64,000 nucleotides of DNA, taken from NCBI RefSeq assembly GCF_049739465.1, contig NZ_JBMHHY010000014.1, positions 124,001 to 188,000 of the forward strand. Reading direction: 5' to 3'. The notes below the pieces were generated by a model, which was given only the letters and a program-made list of their open reading frames with translations, did no database searches and was not told the DNA's origin. A program made the position numbers and the translations under genes. This document shows, one piece after another, positions 17,501 through 25,600 of the stretch (position 1 is its first letter; each line of letters starts with the position of its first letter). Origin of the DNA: Embleya sp049739465 (GTDB lineage: Bacteria; Actinomycetota; Actinomycetes; Streptomycetales; Streptomycetaceae).

Positions 17501-17812
17501 GGGTTGGCGGCGGCGCGGGCGATGGGCGATCCGCGGGCGGTGGCACTGGCGTTGGAGGGGTTGGCCGGGGTCGAGGCGATCTCGGGGCGGGCGGTGGAGG
17601 CGGCGACGCTGCTTGGTCGGGCGGACGGGTTGCGGGCTTCGGTCGCGGCGCCGTTGCCTGTCGGCGAGCGGGGGGACGTGTTGCGGATCGCGAGGGTGGT
17701 TCGGGAGGAGCTTGGTGAGGCCGGGTTTGCGGTTGCGTTCGGCCGCGGAGCGGAGTGGGGGTTGGCGGGCGATTGGTCGTCTTGGCCTCAAGCGCCGGCC
17801 GGGCTGAACTGA
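14525..17812 (+). CDS. AfsR/SARP-type regulator: BTAD, NB-ARC ATPase and TPR region
   Basis: This 1095-residue protein has the AfsR/DnrI architecture. A winged-helix OmpR-like DNA-binding domain comes first (KVRALLADLLVHRGRPVSAD and TLQTKVSQLRRAL), then a BTAD region (about 95-240, ending LGLDPGPELAALQRAILAQD), then an NB-ARC-type ATPase with P-loop GPGGVGKTR (about residue 295), and finally a C-terminal half of helical TPR-like repeats. SARPs activate secondary-metabolite or stress genes. Its last residues (WPQAPAGLN) and stop codon are encoded by the first copy of the repeat array at 17785, so the repeat has entered the 3' end. It is divergent from the two-gene oxidoreductase operon. No biosynthetic cluster is visible nearby. 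Confidence 0.9.
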   Translation: MRFGVMGPLAVWTADGQPVRVPESKVRALLADLLVHRGRPVSADRLVEDLWGADPPGNPTNTLQTKVSQLRRALAAAEPGGRELVAHCPPGYQLRVAADAVDADRFAELTARARASADARTRAGLLADALALWRGPAFADFRDEEFARAAITRLDEQRLTAVEDYAEARLELGEHTLLADELGEQVALHPVRERLRAAHLRALYRAGRQEEALAGYAELRERLAEELGLDPGPELAALQRAILAQDPSLAAVAAPATTAARARSNLPAALTELVGREEAVAEVGALLRSARLVTLTGPGGVGKTRLALECAARVADDDALPFPFPDGVWLVELAARRDPSGDDLADTIAAALGIRDEVAAAAGQRAPDPRTRLADALRERRLLLVLDNCEHVIEPVAELADGLLRAAPGLRILATSQEPLAVGGESLCVVRPLVVPAAGADPAELAESTAVRLFVARAAAAAPGFELDAHTAAAIAAICRRLDGIPLALELAATRVRGLGVHGLAARLDDRFRVLGVGRRGAPARQQTLRAMIDWSWELLGAPERIVLRRLAIQVDGCAPEAAEAVCAGPDLARAEVLDLVGRLVDRSLVVAVEGAAFGPRYRLLESVAAYGLEQLHAAGEFEAVQGRHDRYLAEFVARAAPHLYGPDQREWLARLDAEQVNLARASAGAVRRGDAESALRLAVGAAWYRYLRGRYREAWSALDAALSVPGGPDPDASAAVRAAAGAWRAGFALLIGDARDPLRLSREALAAYEGVVADGRARAEWFLGLAHLHVGDADTGGELIDRALAGFRAVGDEWGIAAALSSRAKREMFRGDLGAAGEAAADSAARFAALGERWGRVQASDMQAYLAEVSGEYDRAAALHREGLRGAEELGLWTDVSYRLSGLGRIALLSGDFGRAAEFHERGRRLAVEQSDRFAEEFAEVGLGLGARRAGDLEAASTHLRNALEWNRRLRDDQGVPFYGVTLLLAELGFVAELRGDAAGARALHEEGLAAARAMGDPRAVALALEGLAGVEAISGRAVEAATLLGRADGLRASVAAPLPVGERGDVLRIARVVREELGEAGFAVAFGRGAEWGLAGDWSSWPQAPAGLN

Positions 17813-18264
17813 CCCGGCCTGCGGCCGAGGCGGCCTCAAGCGCCGGCCGGGCTCATTGGCCTCAAGCGCCGGCCGGGCTGGGGTGGCTCGGCGTTTGGTT
17901 GATGTGGCCGCACGCGTCGGCTCGGTTTCTTGGCCTCAAGCGCCGGCCGGGCTGTTCGCCTCATGCGCTGGCGGGGCTGAGTGGCCTCAATCGCCGGCCG
18001 GGCTGGGGTGGCTCGGCGTTTGGTTGATGTGGCCGCACGCGTCGGCTCGGTTTCTTGGCCTCAAGCGCCGGCCGGGCTGGTCGCCTCAAGCGCCGGCGGG
18101 GCTGAGTGGCCTCAATCGCCGGCCCGGCTGGAGTGGCTCGGCGTTGTTGATGTGGCCGCACGCGTCCGGTCGGCTTCTTGGCCTCAAACGCCGGCCGGGC
18201 TGATTGGTTCGGCGAGACTTGCGCGTTCGATGGCTTGGGTTGGCCTCAAGCGCCGGCCGGGCTG
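17785..18264 (+). repeat. Array 2 of the 22-bp repeat, embedded in a 125-bp higher-order repeat
   Basis: The same unit as in array 1 occurs at 17785, 17833, 17859, 17933, 17958, 17983, 18057, 18082, 18108, 18181 and 18243. A higher-order unit containing TGGCTCGGCGTTTGGTTGAT recurs at 17884, 18009 and (with a small deletion) 18134, exactly 125 bp apart. The first 22-bp copy supplies the last codons of the SARP gene. No start-bearing gene is visible in the array. Confidence 0.9.
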
Positions 18265-18346
18265 GAGTGGCTTGAGTCTGCTGGAGGTGGCGCCCGAACC
18301 GGATCGGGTCCGCCGGCGTTCGAGGGCAACGCGGCGTTGGCCGCGG

Positions 18347-18647
18347 CCCGATGTCGGTGAAGGCCGATCGGCCCGGCCGGTGTTTGGGGCCGGCGTGGGT
18401 CTGCGCGGCGCCCGATGTCGGTGAAGGCCGATCGGCCCGGCTGGTGTTTGGGGCCGGCGTGGGTCCGCACAGCGCCCGATGTCGGTGAAGGCCGATCCGT
18501 CCGGCTGGTGTTTGGGGCCGGCGTGGGTCCGCACAGCGCCCGATGTCGGTGAAGGCCGATCGGCCCGGCCGGTGTTGGAGGCCGGCGTGGGTCCGAACAG
18601 CGCCCGGGGTCGGTCGGGACCGGTCGGCCCGGCCGGCGTTTGAGGCC
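18347..18647 (-). repeat. Array 3: five 64-bp units carrying the same core repeat in inverse orientation
   Basis: A 64-bp unit beginning CCCGATGTCGGTGAAGGCCG starts at 18347, 18411, 18475 and 18539, with a degenerate fifth at 18603. Each contains a core such as GCCCGGCCGGTGTTTGGGGC (at 18371, 18435, 18499, 18563, 18627), which is the reverse complement of the array 1/2 unit. The last copy matches the reverse complement almost exactly. Arrays 2 and 3 thus face each other and transcripts could pair into long hairpins. Confidence 0.88.
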
Positions 18648-18729
18648 AACGGGTGGGGGCGGGGAGAGTGGGTGTGGGGGAAATGGGTGACTTGCGGGTC
18701 AGGTGAGGGGATTTGGGGGGAATGCCGCA
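18648..18729. other. Intergenic leader region before the Mrp operon
   Basis: G-rich sequence with no gene. An in-frame GTG at 18703 would extend MrpA by 13 residues but lacks similarity and lies before the -10. Confidence 0.4.
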
Positions 18730-18735
18730 TACCGT
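18730..18735 (+). promoter_or_regulatory. Leaderless -10 (TACCGT) of the Mrp operon
   Basis: TACCGT is six bases before the ATG at 18742; no Shine-Dalgarno is present. It supports the ATG at 18742 over the upstream GTG. Confidence 0.5.
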
Positions 18736-18741
18736 GGCGTC

Positions 18742-21597
18742 ATGATCTTCTCGGTGGCCTCGTACTTCGTGGTCGCGGCCGTCGCTCCGTGGCTGGTTCG
18801 GCGGTTTGGGCGGAATGGGTTTTTGTTGTTGGCCGCGTTGCCGGTGGCCACCACCGGGTGGGCGTTGGCTCAGGCGCGGGCCGTGTTCGATGGTGTGCCG
18901 GTGGTCGAGACGCGGGAGTGGATTCCGCGGCTTGGGGTTTCGCTGGCGTTTCGGTGTGACGCGCTTGCCCTGGTGATGGTGTTTCTGGCCGCGGGCGTGG
19001 GGGTGTTGGTTCTTGTCTATTGTGCTCGTTACTTTGCTGCGGATGAGCCTGGATTGGGAGCATTTGCAGGGGTGTTGGTGGCGTTTGCGGGGGCGATGAT
19101 CGGGCTGGTTGCCACCGATGATCTGATCCTGCTTTATGTTTTTTGGGAGCTGACGACTGTCTTCTCCTATCTGTTGATCGGGCATCGCAGTGAGCATCGG
19201 GGCTCGCGGCGGGCCGCGATGCAGGCGCTCACCATGACCACCTTCGGTGGGCTGGCGATGCTGGTCGGGCTGATCCTGCTCGGCGAACAGGCCGGGACCT
19301 ACCGGCTCTCGGTGATCCTCGCCCACCCGCCCGGCGGCACGGTGGTGACCACGGCGATCGTGTTGATCCTGGTCGGCGCGCTGTCCAAATCGGCGATCGT
19401 GCCGTTCGGGTCCTGGTTGCCCGCCGCGATGGCCGCGCCCACCCCGGTCAGCGCCTACCTGCACGCCGCCGCGATGGTCAAGGCCGGCGTCTACCTGGTC
19501 GCCCGGCTGGCCCCCGGATTCGCCGAACTCGCGCCCTGGCGGCCGATCGTACTGATCACCGGCTGCGCCACCCTGCTCCTGGCCGGCTGGCGGGCGCTGC
19601 GCGAGAACGACCTCAAACGTGTGCTCGCCTACGGCACGGTCAGCCAACTCGGCCTGCTCACCGTGGTCACCGGCGCGGGCAACCGGGACGCCGCGCTCGC
19701 CGGCGTCGCGATGCTGGTCGCCCACGCGCTGTTCAAGGCCACCCTGTTCCTGGTCGTCGGCATCATCGACCACGGCGCCGGCACCCGGGACCTGCGCCGA
19801 CTCTCCGGCCTGGCCCGCACGATGCCGATCACCTGCCTGGTCGCCGTGGTGGCCGCGCTGTCCATGGCCGGACTGCCGCCGATGGCCGGATTCGTCGCCA
19901 AGGAGGCGGTGTACGAGGCGTTCCTGCATCGTGGCCGGACCGACACCGTCGTGCTCGGCGTACTGGTCGCCGGATCCGCGCTGACCGCCGCGTACAGCCT
20001 GCGCTTCGTCTGGGGCGCCTTCGCCCGCAAACCCGGTGTGCCGACCACCAGTTGCGCACCGCTCGGCGGCCTGCTGCTCGGTCCCGCGCTCCTGCTCGGC
20101 GCGGGCTGCCTGGCCCTGGGCCCGGCCGCCGCGTCACTGGACCACTGGATCTCCTCGTACGCCGACCTGTTCCCACCCACCGCGACCGGCTACCACCTGG
20201 CCCTGTGGCACGGCTTCGGCAGCGCGCTCTACCTGTCGCTGGCCGCGCTCGGCGTGGGCATCGTGTTGTTCCTGGTCCGCGAGCCGGTGGTGCGGCTGCA
20301 ACTGGCCACCGCGCGGATCGAGCCCTCGCGGCTGTACGACGCGCTGGTACGCGGCGTGGACCGAGGCGCCCTGCAGTTGACCGGCACCACCCAACGCGGC
20401 TCGATGCCGGTCTACCTCGGGGTCATCCTGCTCAGCCTGATCGCCATCACCGCCGCCACCGCCCTGGGCCACCTCCCGCTGCCCTTCCCGCACCAGCGGC
20501 GCTGGTGGGACTCGGCGGCCCAGATCGTGGTCGCCACCCTGGTCGCCGCCACCGCGCTGATCGCGGCCGGCACCCGCGGTCGACTGCCCGCCGTACTCCT
20601 GGTCGGCGTCACCGGCTACGGCTGCGCGACGTTGTTCGTCCTCCAGGGTGCCCCCGACCTGGCGCTGACCCAGGGCCTGGTGGAGACGCTCAGCCTGGTG
20701 GTGTTCCTGCTCGTACTGCGCCGCCTCCCGCGCCGATTCGGCGACGGCACCCGACCCGGGCGCCGCGTCGTGCACATCTGTCTCGCGGTGTTGTCCGCCG
20801 TCGTGGTCGCCGGCGTCGCGGTGTCCGCGTTCGCCGCCCGCACCCGCCCACCGGTGTCCCAGGCGTTCGCCGCCGCGGCCAAGGAGGCGGGCGGCAAGGA
20901 GATCGTCAGCGTGCTGCTCGTGGACATCCGGGCCTGGGACACGATGGGCGAGATCGCGGTGCTCGCGGTCGCCGCGATCGGGGTGACCAGCCTGATCTTC
21001 GTGCGCCGGGCCCGGGAGTTGCCCAGGATCGGCGACCGGTCGCAGGCAGCCGAGGGCGGCGGCGCCCATCGCGCCGACCGCGAGCCGCCGCCCTGGCTCG
21101 CGGCGGCGGGCACGCTCGCCCCCGAGCGGCGCACGGTGTTGTTCGAGGTGGTCGCGCGCGTCGCGTTCCCGACCGTGCTCATCCTGTCGCTCTACTTCCT
21201 CTTCAGCGGCCACTCCACCCCCGGCGGCGGGTTCGCGGGCGGGATCACCGCCGGCCTCGCGCTCCTGGTGCGCTATCTCGCGGGCGGGCGCTACGAACTG
21301 GCCGAGGCGGCGCCGCTGCCCGCCGGGCGGCTGCTCGGCACCGGCCTGGTGATCAGCGCCGGGGTCGGCCTGATCGGCCTGATCGTGGGCGGCGCGGCAC
21401 TGCGCAGCACGGTGCTCGACTACTCGCTGCCGCTGTTCGGCGACGTGCACATCGCCACGTCGGTGTTCTTCGACATCGGCGTCTACCTGCTGGTGATCGG
21501 CCTCGTGCAGGACGTACTGAGCGCGCTGGGCGCGGAGTTGGACCGTCGGATCGAACAGACCCGCGATCGGGACGCGGAACGGACGGTGATCGTATGA
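18742..21597 (+). CDS. mrpA: Mrp Na+/H+ antiporter subunit A fused to subunit B
   Basis: This 951-residue protein is the large subunit of the multi-subunit Mrp antiporter, which exports Na+ (or other cations) in exchange for protons across the cell membrane. The first two thirds form the NADH-quinone oxidoreductase NuoL-like proton-channel domain (conserved segments LYVFWELTTVFSYLLIG, SKSAIVPFGSWLPAAM, STYLHAAAMVKAG-like AYLHAAAMVKAGVYLVARL, and LAYGTVSQLGLL). The C-terminal part (from about residue 790, FPTVLILSLYFLFSGH, then TPGGGFAGGITAGLALL) is the MrpB domain, so A and B are fused as in many actinobacteria. Its stop overlaps the next start (ATGA). The repeat arrays lie immediately upstream. 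Confidence 0.93.
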   Translation: MIFSVASYFVVAAVAPWLVRRFGRNGFLLLAALPVATTGWALAQARAVFDGVPVVETREWIPRLGVSLAFRCDALALVMVFLAAGVGVLVLVYCARYFAADEPGLGAFAGVLVAFAGAMIGLVATDDLILLYVFWELTTVFSYLLIGHRSEHRGSRRAAMQALTMTTFGGLAMLVGLILLGEQAGTYRLSVILAHPPGGTVVTTAIVLILVGALSKSAIVPFGSWLPAAMAAPTPVSAYLHAAAMVKAGVYLVARLAPGFAELAPWRPIVLITGCATLLLAGWRALRENDLKRVLAYGTVSQLGLLTVVTGAGNRDAALAGVAMLVAHALFKATLFLVVGIIDHGAGTRDLRRLSGLARTMPITCLVAVVAALSMAGLPPMAGFVAKEAVYEAFLHRGRTDTVVLGVLVAGSALTAAYSLRFVWGAFARKPGVPTTSCAPLGGLLLGPALLLGAGCLALGPAAASLDHWISSYADLFPPTATGYHLALWHGFGSALYLSLAALGVGIVLFLVREPVVRLQLATARIEPSRLYDALVRGVDRGALQLTGTTQRGSMPVYLGVILLSLIAITAATALGHLPLPFPHQRRWWDSAAQIVVATLVAATALIAAGTRGRLPAVLLVGVTGYGCATLFVLQGAPDLALTQGLVETLSLVVFLLVLRRLPRRFGDGTRPGRRVVHICLAVLSAVVVAGVAVSAFAARTRPPVSQAFAAAAKEAGGKEIVSVLLVDIRAWDTMGEIAVLAVAAIGVTSLIFVRRARELPRIGDRSQAAEGGGAHRADREPPPWLAAAGTLAPERRTVLFEVVARVAFPTVLILSLYFLFSGHSTPGGGFAGGITAGLALLVRYLAGGRYELAEAAPLPAGRLLGTGLVISAGVGLIGLIVGGAALRSTVLDYSLPLFGDVHIATSVFFDIGVYLLVIGLVQDVLSALGAELDRRIEQTRDRDAERTVIV

Positions 21598-22391
21598 GGA
21601 GTCCCACCCTGACCCTGGTGCTGACCGCCGCGGTCCTGGTCGGCGTCGGGGTCTACCTGCTCCTGGAACGCAGCCTGACCCGGGTGCTGCTCGGCGTGGT
21701 CCTGATCGGCAACGGAGCCAACCTGGTCGTGCTCTCCGGCGGGGGCCGGGCGGGCGGCGCGCCGGTGCTCGGGATCACCCTCCCGGACCGGATGAACGAC
21801 CCACTGCCCCAGGCGATGGTGCTGACCGCGATCGTGATCACCCTCGCGGTGACCGCGTTCGTCCTGTCGATGGTGCACCGGCACTGGGAGTTGACCGGCT
21901 CCGACGAGATCCAGGACGACGCCGAGGACCTGCGCGTGGTGCGCCGTGCCGAGCGCGGCGATCTGCGCACCGAACATCGACGACTGCGCCGCGAGTTGCG
22001 CAGGCAGACCGCACAACGTGGCGCGGCGGTACGACAGTTGGCGGCGGCGGCGAAAGCGGGCTACGCCGACGAATGCCGCCGGCTCGGGGTGGACGAGCAC
22101 GGCCGCGGCGGCCGGCCCGAGGCCCGCGCGATCGCCCGCGAGCGGCGCGCCGAACTCAAGCTGCGACTGCGCGGGATCAGGGCCGAACACCAGGGCCAAC
22201 AGGCCGAGTTGCGGGCCCGGTTCCGGGCCGCGCGGCGCGAGTTGAACCGGCAGGCGCGGGCCGAACGGGCGGCCGTGGCGCGAGCCGACAGCATCGTGGA
22301 CGACGTGCCCGACACCGAGTTCCCGCGCGGCGCGGGTGCGGCGGGCGCCGGCCGAGGCGGCGACGTGCCGAGGAACGAGCTCGATCGATGA
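21594..22391 (+). CDS. mrpC: Mrp antiporter subunit C with a long basic C-terminal extension
   Basis: The first roughly 100 residues are a NuoK-like three-helix MrpC (GVGVYLLLERSLTRVLLGVV, GNGANLVVL, DPLPQAMVLTAIVITLAVTA). MrpC is usually about 110-180 residues; here the protein has 265. The extra roughly 150 residues after the WELTGSDEI segment are almost all charged and helical (Arg, Glu, Ala, Gln), for example TEHRRLRRELRRQTAQRG and RERRAELKLRLRGIRAEH, a likely cytosolic coiled coil. The codons are high-GC3 and in frame with the next gene by ATGA overlap, so this is not an obvious frameshift. Its role is unknown. Confidence 0.88.
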   Translation: MRSPTLTLVLTAAVLVGVGVYLLLERSLTRVLLGVVLIGNGANLVVLSGGGRAGGAPVLGITLPDRMNDPLPQAMVLTAIVITLAVTAFVLSMVHRHWELTGSDEIQDDAEDLRVVRRAERGDLRTEHRRLRRELRRQTAQRGAAVRQLAAAAKAGYADECRRLGVDEHGRGGRPEARAIARERRAELKLRLRGIRAEHQGQQAELRARFRAARRELNRQARAERAAVARADSIVDDVPDTEFPRGAGAAGAGRGGDVPRNELDR

Positions 22392-23959
22392 ACCACCTGG
22401 TCCCGCTGCCGGTCTTGCTGCCGCTGTTCGGCGCCGGGCTCAAGCTGGCCATCGGCGGTCGGCTGCCGCGCGGCCAGCGGGTGATCAGCGTCGGTGTGCT
22501 GAGCGCCGTACTCGGCGTGGCGATCGCGCTGTTGGTGGCCGCCGATCGGGACGGCCCGGTGGTCGCCCGGCTGGCCGGCTGGCCCGCGCCGACCGGCATC
22601 GTGCTGGTCGCCGACCGGCTGTCCGCGCTGATGCTGGTGGTGTCCTGCGCGGTCACCCTGGGCGTACTGGTCTACTCGATCGGCCAGGGGCGCGCGGACG
22701 AGGACGAGGCCACCCCGCTGTCCGTGTTCCACCCCACGTATCTGATCCTGGTCGCGGGTGTCGCGAACGCCTTCCTGGCGGGCGACCTGTTCAACCTCTA
22801 CGTGGGCTTCGAGGTGCTGCTCGCGGCCAGCTACGTACTGCTGACCGTGGGCGGCACCGCCGCCCGGGTGCGGGCCGGCGCCGGCTACGTGGTGGTCGGC
22901 CTGCTGTCCTCGCTGGTGTTCCTGGCCGCGATCGCGATGGTCTACGCGGCGACCGGCACGGTCAACCTGGCCCAGTTGGCGGTCCGGCTGCCCGACGTGG
23001 ATCCCGGTGTGCGGCTGGTCCTGGAATCGATGTTGCTGATCGGATTCGGGGTCAAGGCGGCGGTGTTCCCGCTGTCCGCGTGGCTTCCCGACGCCTACCC
23101 GACGGCGCCGGCGCCGGTCACCGCGGTGTTCGCCGGACTGCTGACCAAGGTCGGGGTCTACGCGATCATCCGGGTACAGACCCTGCTCTTCCCGGACGAG
23201 CGGCTGCGCGCACTGCTGCTCGTGGTCGCCGCGTCGACGATGATCGTGGGCATCCTGGGCGCGATCGTCCAGAGCGACCTGAACCGACTGTTGTCCTTCA
23301 CGCTGATCAGCCACATCGGGTACATGGTCTTCGGGATCGCCCTCGCGAGCGCCGCAGGGCTGGCCGGGACGGTGTTCTACGCGGTGCACCACATCACCGT
23401 GCAGACCTCGCTGTTCCTGGTCACCGGGCTGATCGAGCGGCGTGGCGGCAGTACCGATCTGGGCCGGCTCGGCGGGCTGGCCCGGATGTCGCCGGCGCTC
23501 GCGGTGTTGTTCTTCGTACCCGCGATGAACCTGGGCGGCATCCCGCCGCTGTCCGGATTCCTGGGCAAGTGGCTGCTGTTGCGCGCGGGCGCGGAGAGCG
23601 GCGGGGTGAGTTCGTATGTGCTGATCGGCGCGGCGGTGGCGACCAGCCTGCTGACGCTCTACGCGATGGCGCGCATCTGGGGACAGGTGTTCGGCAGTAC
23701 GCCGGCCGAGCCGGGGGAGACCGCGTACTCCTCGGGCGCGAGTCTGAGCGGGCGCGACGTCGCGGCCACCAGCAGCGTGTTGCCGCGCGCGATGACACTG
23801 GCCACGTGTGCGCTGGTCGCGGTGGGGCTGGCGTTCACCGTCCTGGCCGGCCCGCTGGTCGCGCTGACCGAGCGCACCGGCCGGGAACTGGTGGACCGCA
23901 CCGACTACCTGCACGCCGTACCGCTGCCCGGCGGGTTCGACCGAGGCGGTGGCCGATGA
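22388..23959 (+). CDS. mrpD: Mrp antiporter subunit D
   Basis: This 523-residue NuoM/N-like membrane subunit has LFNLYVGFEVLLAASYVLL, GFGVKAAVFPLSAWLPDAY, APAPVTAVFAGLLTKVGVYA, LNRLLSFTLISHIGYM and LGGIPPLSGFLGKW. These contain the conserved Lys and Glu residues of the proton path in antiporter-like subunits. It forms the second large proton/cation-translocating subunit with MrpA. ATGA overlaps on both sides show tight co-translation. Confidence 0.94.
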   Translation: MNHLVPLPVLLPLFGAGLKLAIGGRLPRGQRVISVGVLSAVLGVAIALLVAADRDGPVVARLAGWPAPTGIVLVADRLSALMLVVSCAVTLGVLVYSIGQGRADEDEATPLSVFHPTYLILVAGVANAFLAGDLFNLYVGFEVLLAASYVLLTVGGTAARVRAGAGYVVVGLLSSLVFLAAIAMVYAATGTVNLAQLAVRLPDVDPGVRLVLESMLLIGFGVKAAVFPLSAWLPDAYPTAPAPVTAVFAGLLTKVGVYAIIRVQTLLFPDERLRALLLVVAASTMIVGILGAIVQSDLNRLLSFTLISHIGYMVFGIALASAAGLAGTVFYAVHHITVQTSLFLVTGLIERRGGSTDLGRLGGLARMSPALAVLFFVPAMNLGGIPPLSGFLGKWLLLRAGAESGGVSSYVLIGAAVATSLLTLYAMARIWGQVFGSTPAEPGETAYSSGASLSGRDVAATSSVLPRAMTLATCALVAVGLAFTVLAGPLVALTERTGRELVDRTDYLHAVPLPGGFDRGGGR

Positions 23960-24525
23960 GCACGACCCGGGTCCGGCCGGCGCGCGGGTATCGCCGGGTA
24001 TCGCCGCTCCTGGTGGTGTGGTTGACCGCCGTGTGGGTGGCCCTGTGGGGCACGTTGACCGCGGCCAACGTGCTCACCGGGATCGTGCTCGCGGTGTTGC
24101 TGCTGACCCTGCTGCCGCTGTCCCCGGCGCGGGACCGGCTCGCCTTTCGGCCATGGGGACTGGTCCGGTTCGTCGTGTTGTTCGCGGTCGACCTGGTGGT
24201 GTCCTCGCTGCGGGTCGCCTGGCAGGCGTTGTGGCCCGGGCGATTGCCGCGCAGTTCGGTGGTCGGGGTCGAACTGGCCACCCGCTCGGACGTATTGCTC
24301 ACCCTGATCGTGTTGGCGCTGAACGTGATGCCCGGCAGCATCGTGATCGAGATCCGCCGGGACGGGCCCACCACGCTCTACATCCACGCGCTCGGCGCCG
24401 ACACCCCGGCGGCGGTGGCGGCGGCCCGGCGTGCCGTGGTGCGCCTGGAGGCGCGCGCGGTCGGCGCCTTCGGTACCCGCGCCGAACGCACCAGGTCGGC
24501 CCGAACTCCCGGAGGTGGTCCATGA
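23956..24525 (+). CDS. mrpE: Mrp antiporter subunit E
   Basis: The 189-residue MrpE has two N-terminal membrane segments (LLVVWLTAVWVALWGTL and NVLTGIVLAVLLLTLLPL), the FVVLFAVDLVVSSLRVAWQA amphipathic segment and the family signature TLIVLALNVMPGSIVIEI. MrpE is a small structural subunit of the cation channel part. ATGA overlaps with mrpD and mrpF. Confidence 0.92.
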   Translation: MSTTRVRPARGYRRVSPLLVVWLTAVWVALWGTLTAANVLTGIVLAVLLLTLLPLSPARDRLAFRPWGLVRFVVLFAVDLVVSSLRVAWQALWPGRLPRSSVVGVELATRSDVLLTLIVLALNVMPGSIVIEIRRDGPTTLYIHALGADTPAAVAAARRAVVRLEARAVGAFGTRAERTRSARTPGGGP

Positions 24526-24785
24526 ATCCGCTCGTCGGGGTCACGGTGATCGTGCTGCTCGGCTCGGCCGCCGTATTGGCCCTGATCCGGCTCGTCCGCG
24601 GGCCGTCGACACTGGATCGGGCGGTCGCGGTGGACATGCTGCTCGCGGTGGTGTTGGCCGCGATCGCGGCGGAGGCCACGCTGAATCGGCACACCACCAC
24701 CGTCCCGGTGCTGCTCGCGCTCGCGCTGGTCGGGTTTTTGGGCTCGGTGTCGATCGTGCGTTTCTCCGCCCGCGAGGGGAACTGA
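24522..24785 (+). CDS. mrpF: Mrp antiporter subunit F
   Basis: This 87-residue protein has three membrane helices, with the MrpF pattern LIRLVRGPSTLDRAVAVDML then VPVLLALALVGFLGSVSIVR. GGAGG lies before the ATG, and the start overlaps the mrpE stop (ATGA). Confidence 0.92.
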   Translation: MNPLVGVTVIVLLGSAAVLALIRLVRGPSTLDRAVAVDMLLAVVLAAIAAEATLNRHTTTVPVLLALALVGFLGSVSIVRFSAREGN

Positions 24786-24786
24786 C

Positions 24787-25137
24787 GTGCGGGCGGGCGA
24801 GTTCGCCGACGGCGCGTCCGTGGCCTGCCTGCTGGCGGGCTGCGCGCTCGCATTCGTCGCGGGGGTGGGGCTGCTGCGCTTCCCGGACACGCTGTCCCGG
24901 ATGCATACGGTGGCCAAGCCGCAGGTGCTCGGCCTGCTTTTGGTCACCCTCGGCCTGGGGTTGCGGCTGCGCAGCGGGATCGACATCGGGATGCTGGTGA
25001 TGGTCGGCTTCTTCCAACTGACCACCGTGCCGGTGGCGACCCACCTGGTGGGACACGCCGTCTATCGGCAGCCCCACCTGCCCACCGGCGACCTGGCCGT
25101 CGACGAACTCGCGGAGTCGGCCGAACCGGAGCGCTGA
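24787..25137 (+). CDS. mrpG: Mrp antiporter subunit G
   Basis: This 116-residue membrane protein starts at GTG 24787, one base after the mrpF stop. It has GVGLLRFPDTLSRMHTVAKP, the MrpG/PhaG signature, followed by QVLGLLLVTLGLGLRL and a hydrophilic acidic C-terminus. It completes the six-gene operon. Confidence 0.92.
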   Translation: MRAGEFADGASVACLLAGCALAFVAGVGLLRFPDTLSRMHTVAKPQVLGLLLVTLGLGLRLRSGIDIGMLVMVGFFQLTTVPVATHLVGHAVYRQPHLPTGDLAVDELAESAEPER

Positions 25138-25159
25138 CCCGCACTCGGCGCACCGGTGG

Positions 25160-25600
25160 TCAACGGACCCGATGCGCCCGGCTGATCCGGGACCACACGC
25201 GCCGGTCGCACACCCCGGCGGGCCGCCGGAACGCGTCGTGGCCGATGTTGCGCAGCGGCCGGGTCTCCAGCCAACTGCGGTGACTCGCACCGGGATCCCA
25301 GGTCTCGGTGGGCAGCCGGAGATAGCGGTCGCGCGCGCTCTGGTCGCGGCTGGTGATCTTGAGCACCTCGGCGCCACGCGGGCCCACCCGGACCACCAGA
25401 CACGGGCGGTCCTTGGCCGCGTCGCCCTCGTCGAAGGGCACGCTCGCCCACCAGATCTGGCCCGGGACCGGGCGGGCCGAGCGGCCGGTGGGCACGGGCG
25501 GTACGGGTACGGCGCGCAGCCGACGCGCGCGCGACCACCACCCGGCGAGCACGACCAGGGCGGCCAGGGCGGTCAGGGCGGCCGGGACGAGGAGCTTCAT
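25160..25600 (-). CDS. Membrane-anchored PemK/MazF-like protein
   Basis: The 146-residue protein has an N-terminal membrane segment (residues about 5-22, VPAALTALAALVVLAGWW) and then a PemK-like core: VPGQIWWASVPFDEGDAAKD, RPCLVV and VLKITSRDQSA. Soluble PemK/MazF proteins are mRNA-cleaving toxins; this version is anchored to the membrane and has no antitoxin gene next to it, so a toxin role is doubtful. It converges with the Mrp operon and diverges from the peptide/CbiX cassette. A TAGACA -10-like hexamer lies before the ATG at 25600. Confidence 0.7.
   Translation of the reverse strand: MKLLVPAALTALAALVVLAGWWSRARRLRAVPVPPVPTGRSARPVPGQIWWASVPFDEGDAAKDRPCLVVRVGPRGAEVLKITSRDQSARDRYLRLPTETWDPGASHRSWLETRPLRNIGHDAFRRPAGVCDRRVWSRISRAHRVR

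Noticed and set aside
17755..18424. ORFs with Ala-Gly-Leu repeats across array 2
   Set aside because: Same reason: repeat-driven open frames on both strands, not genes.
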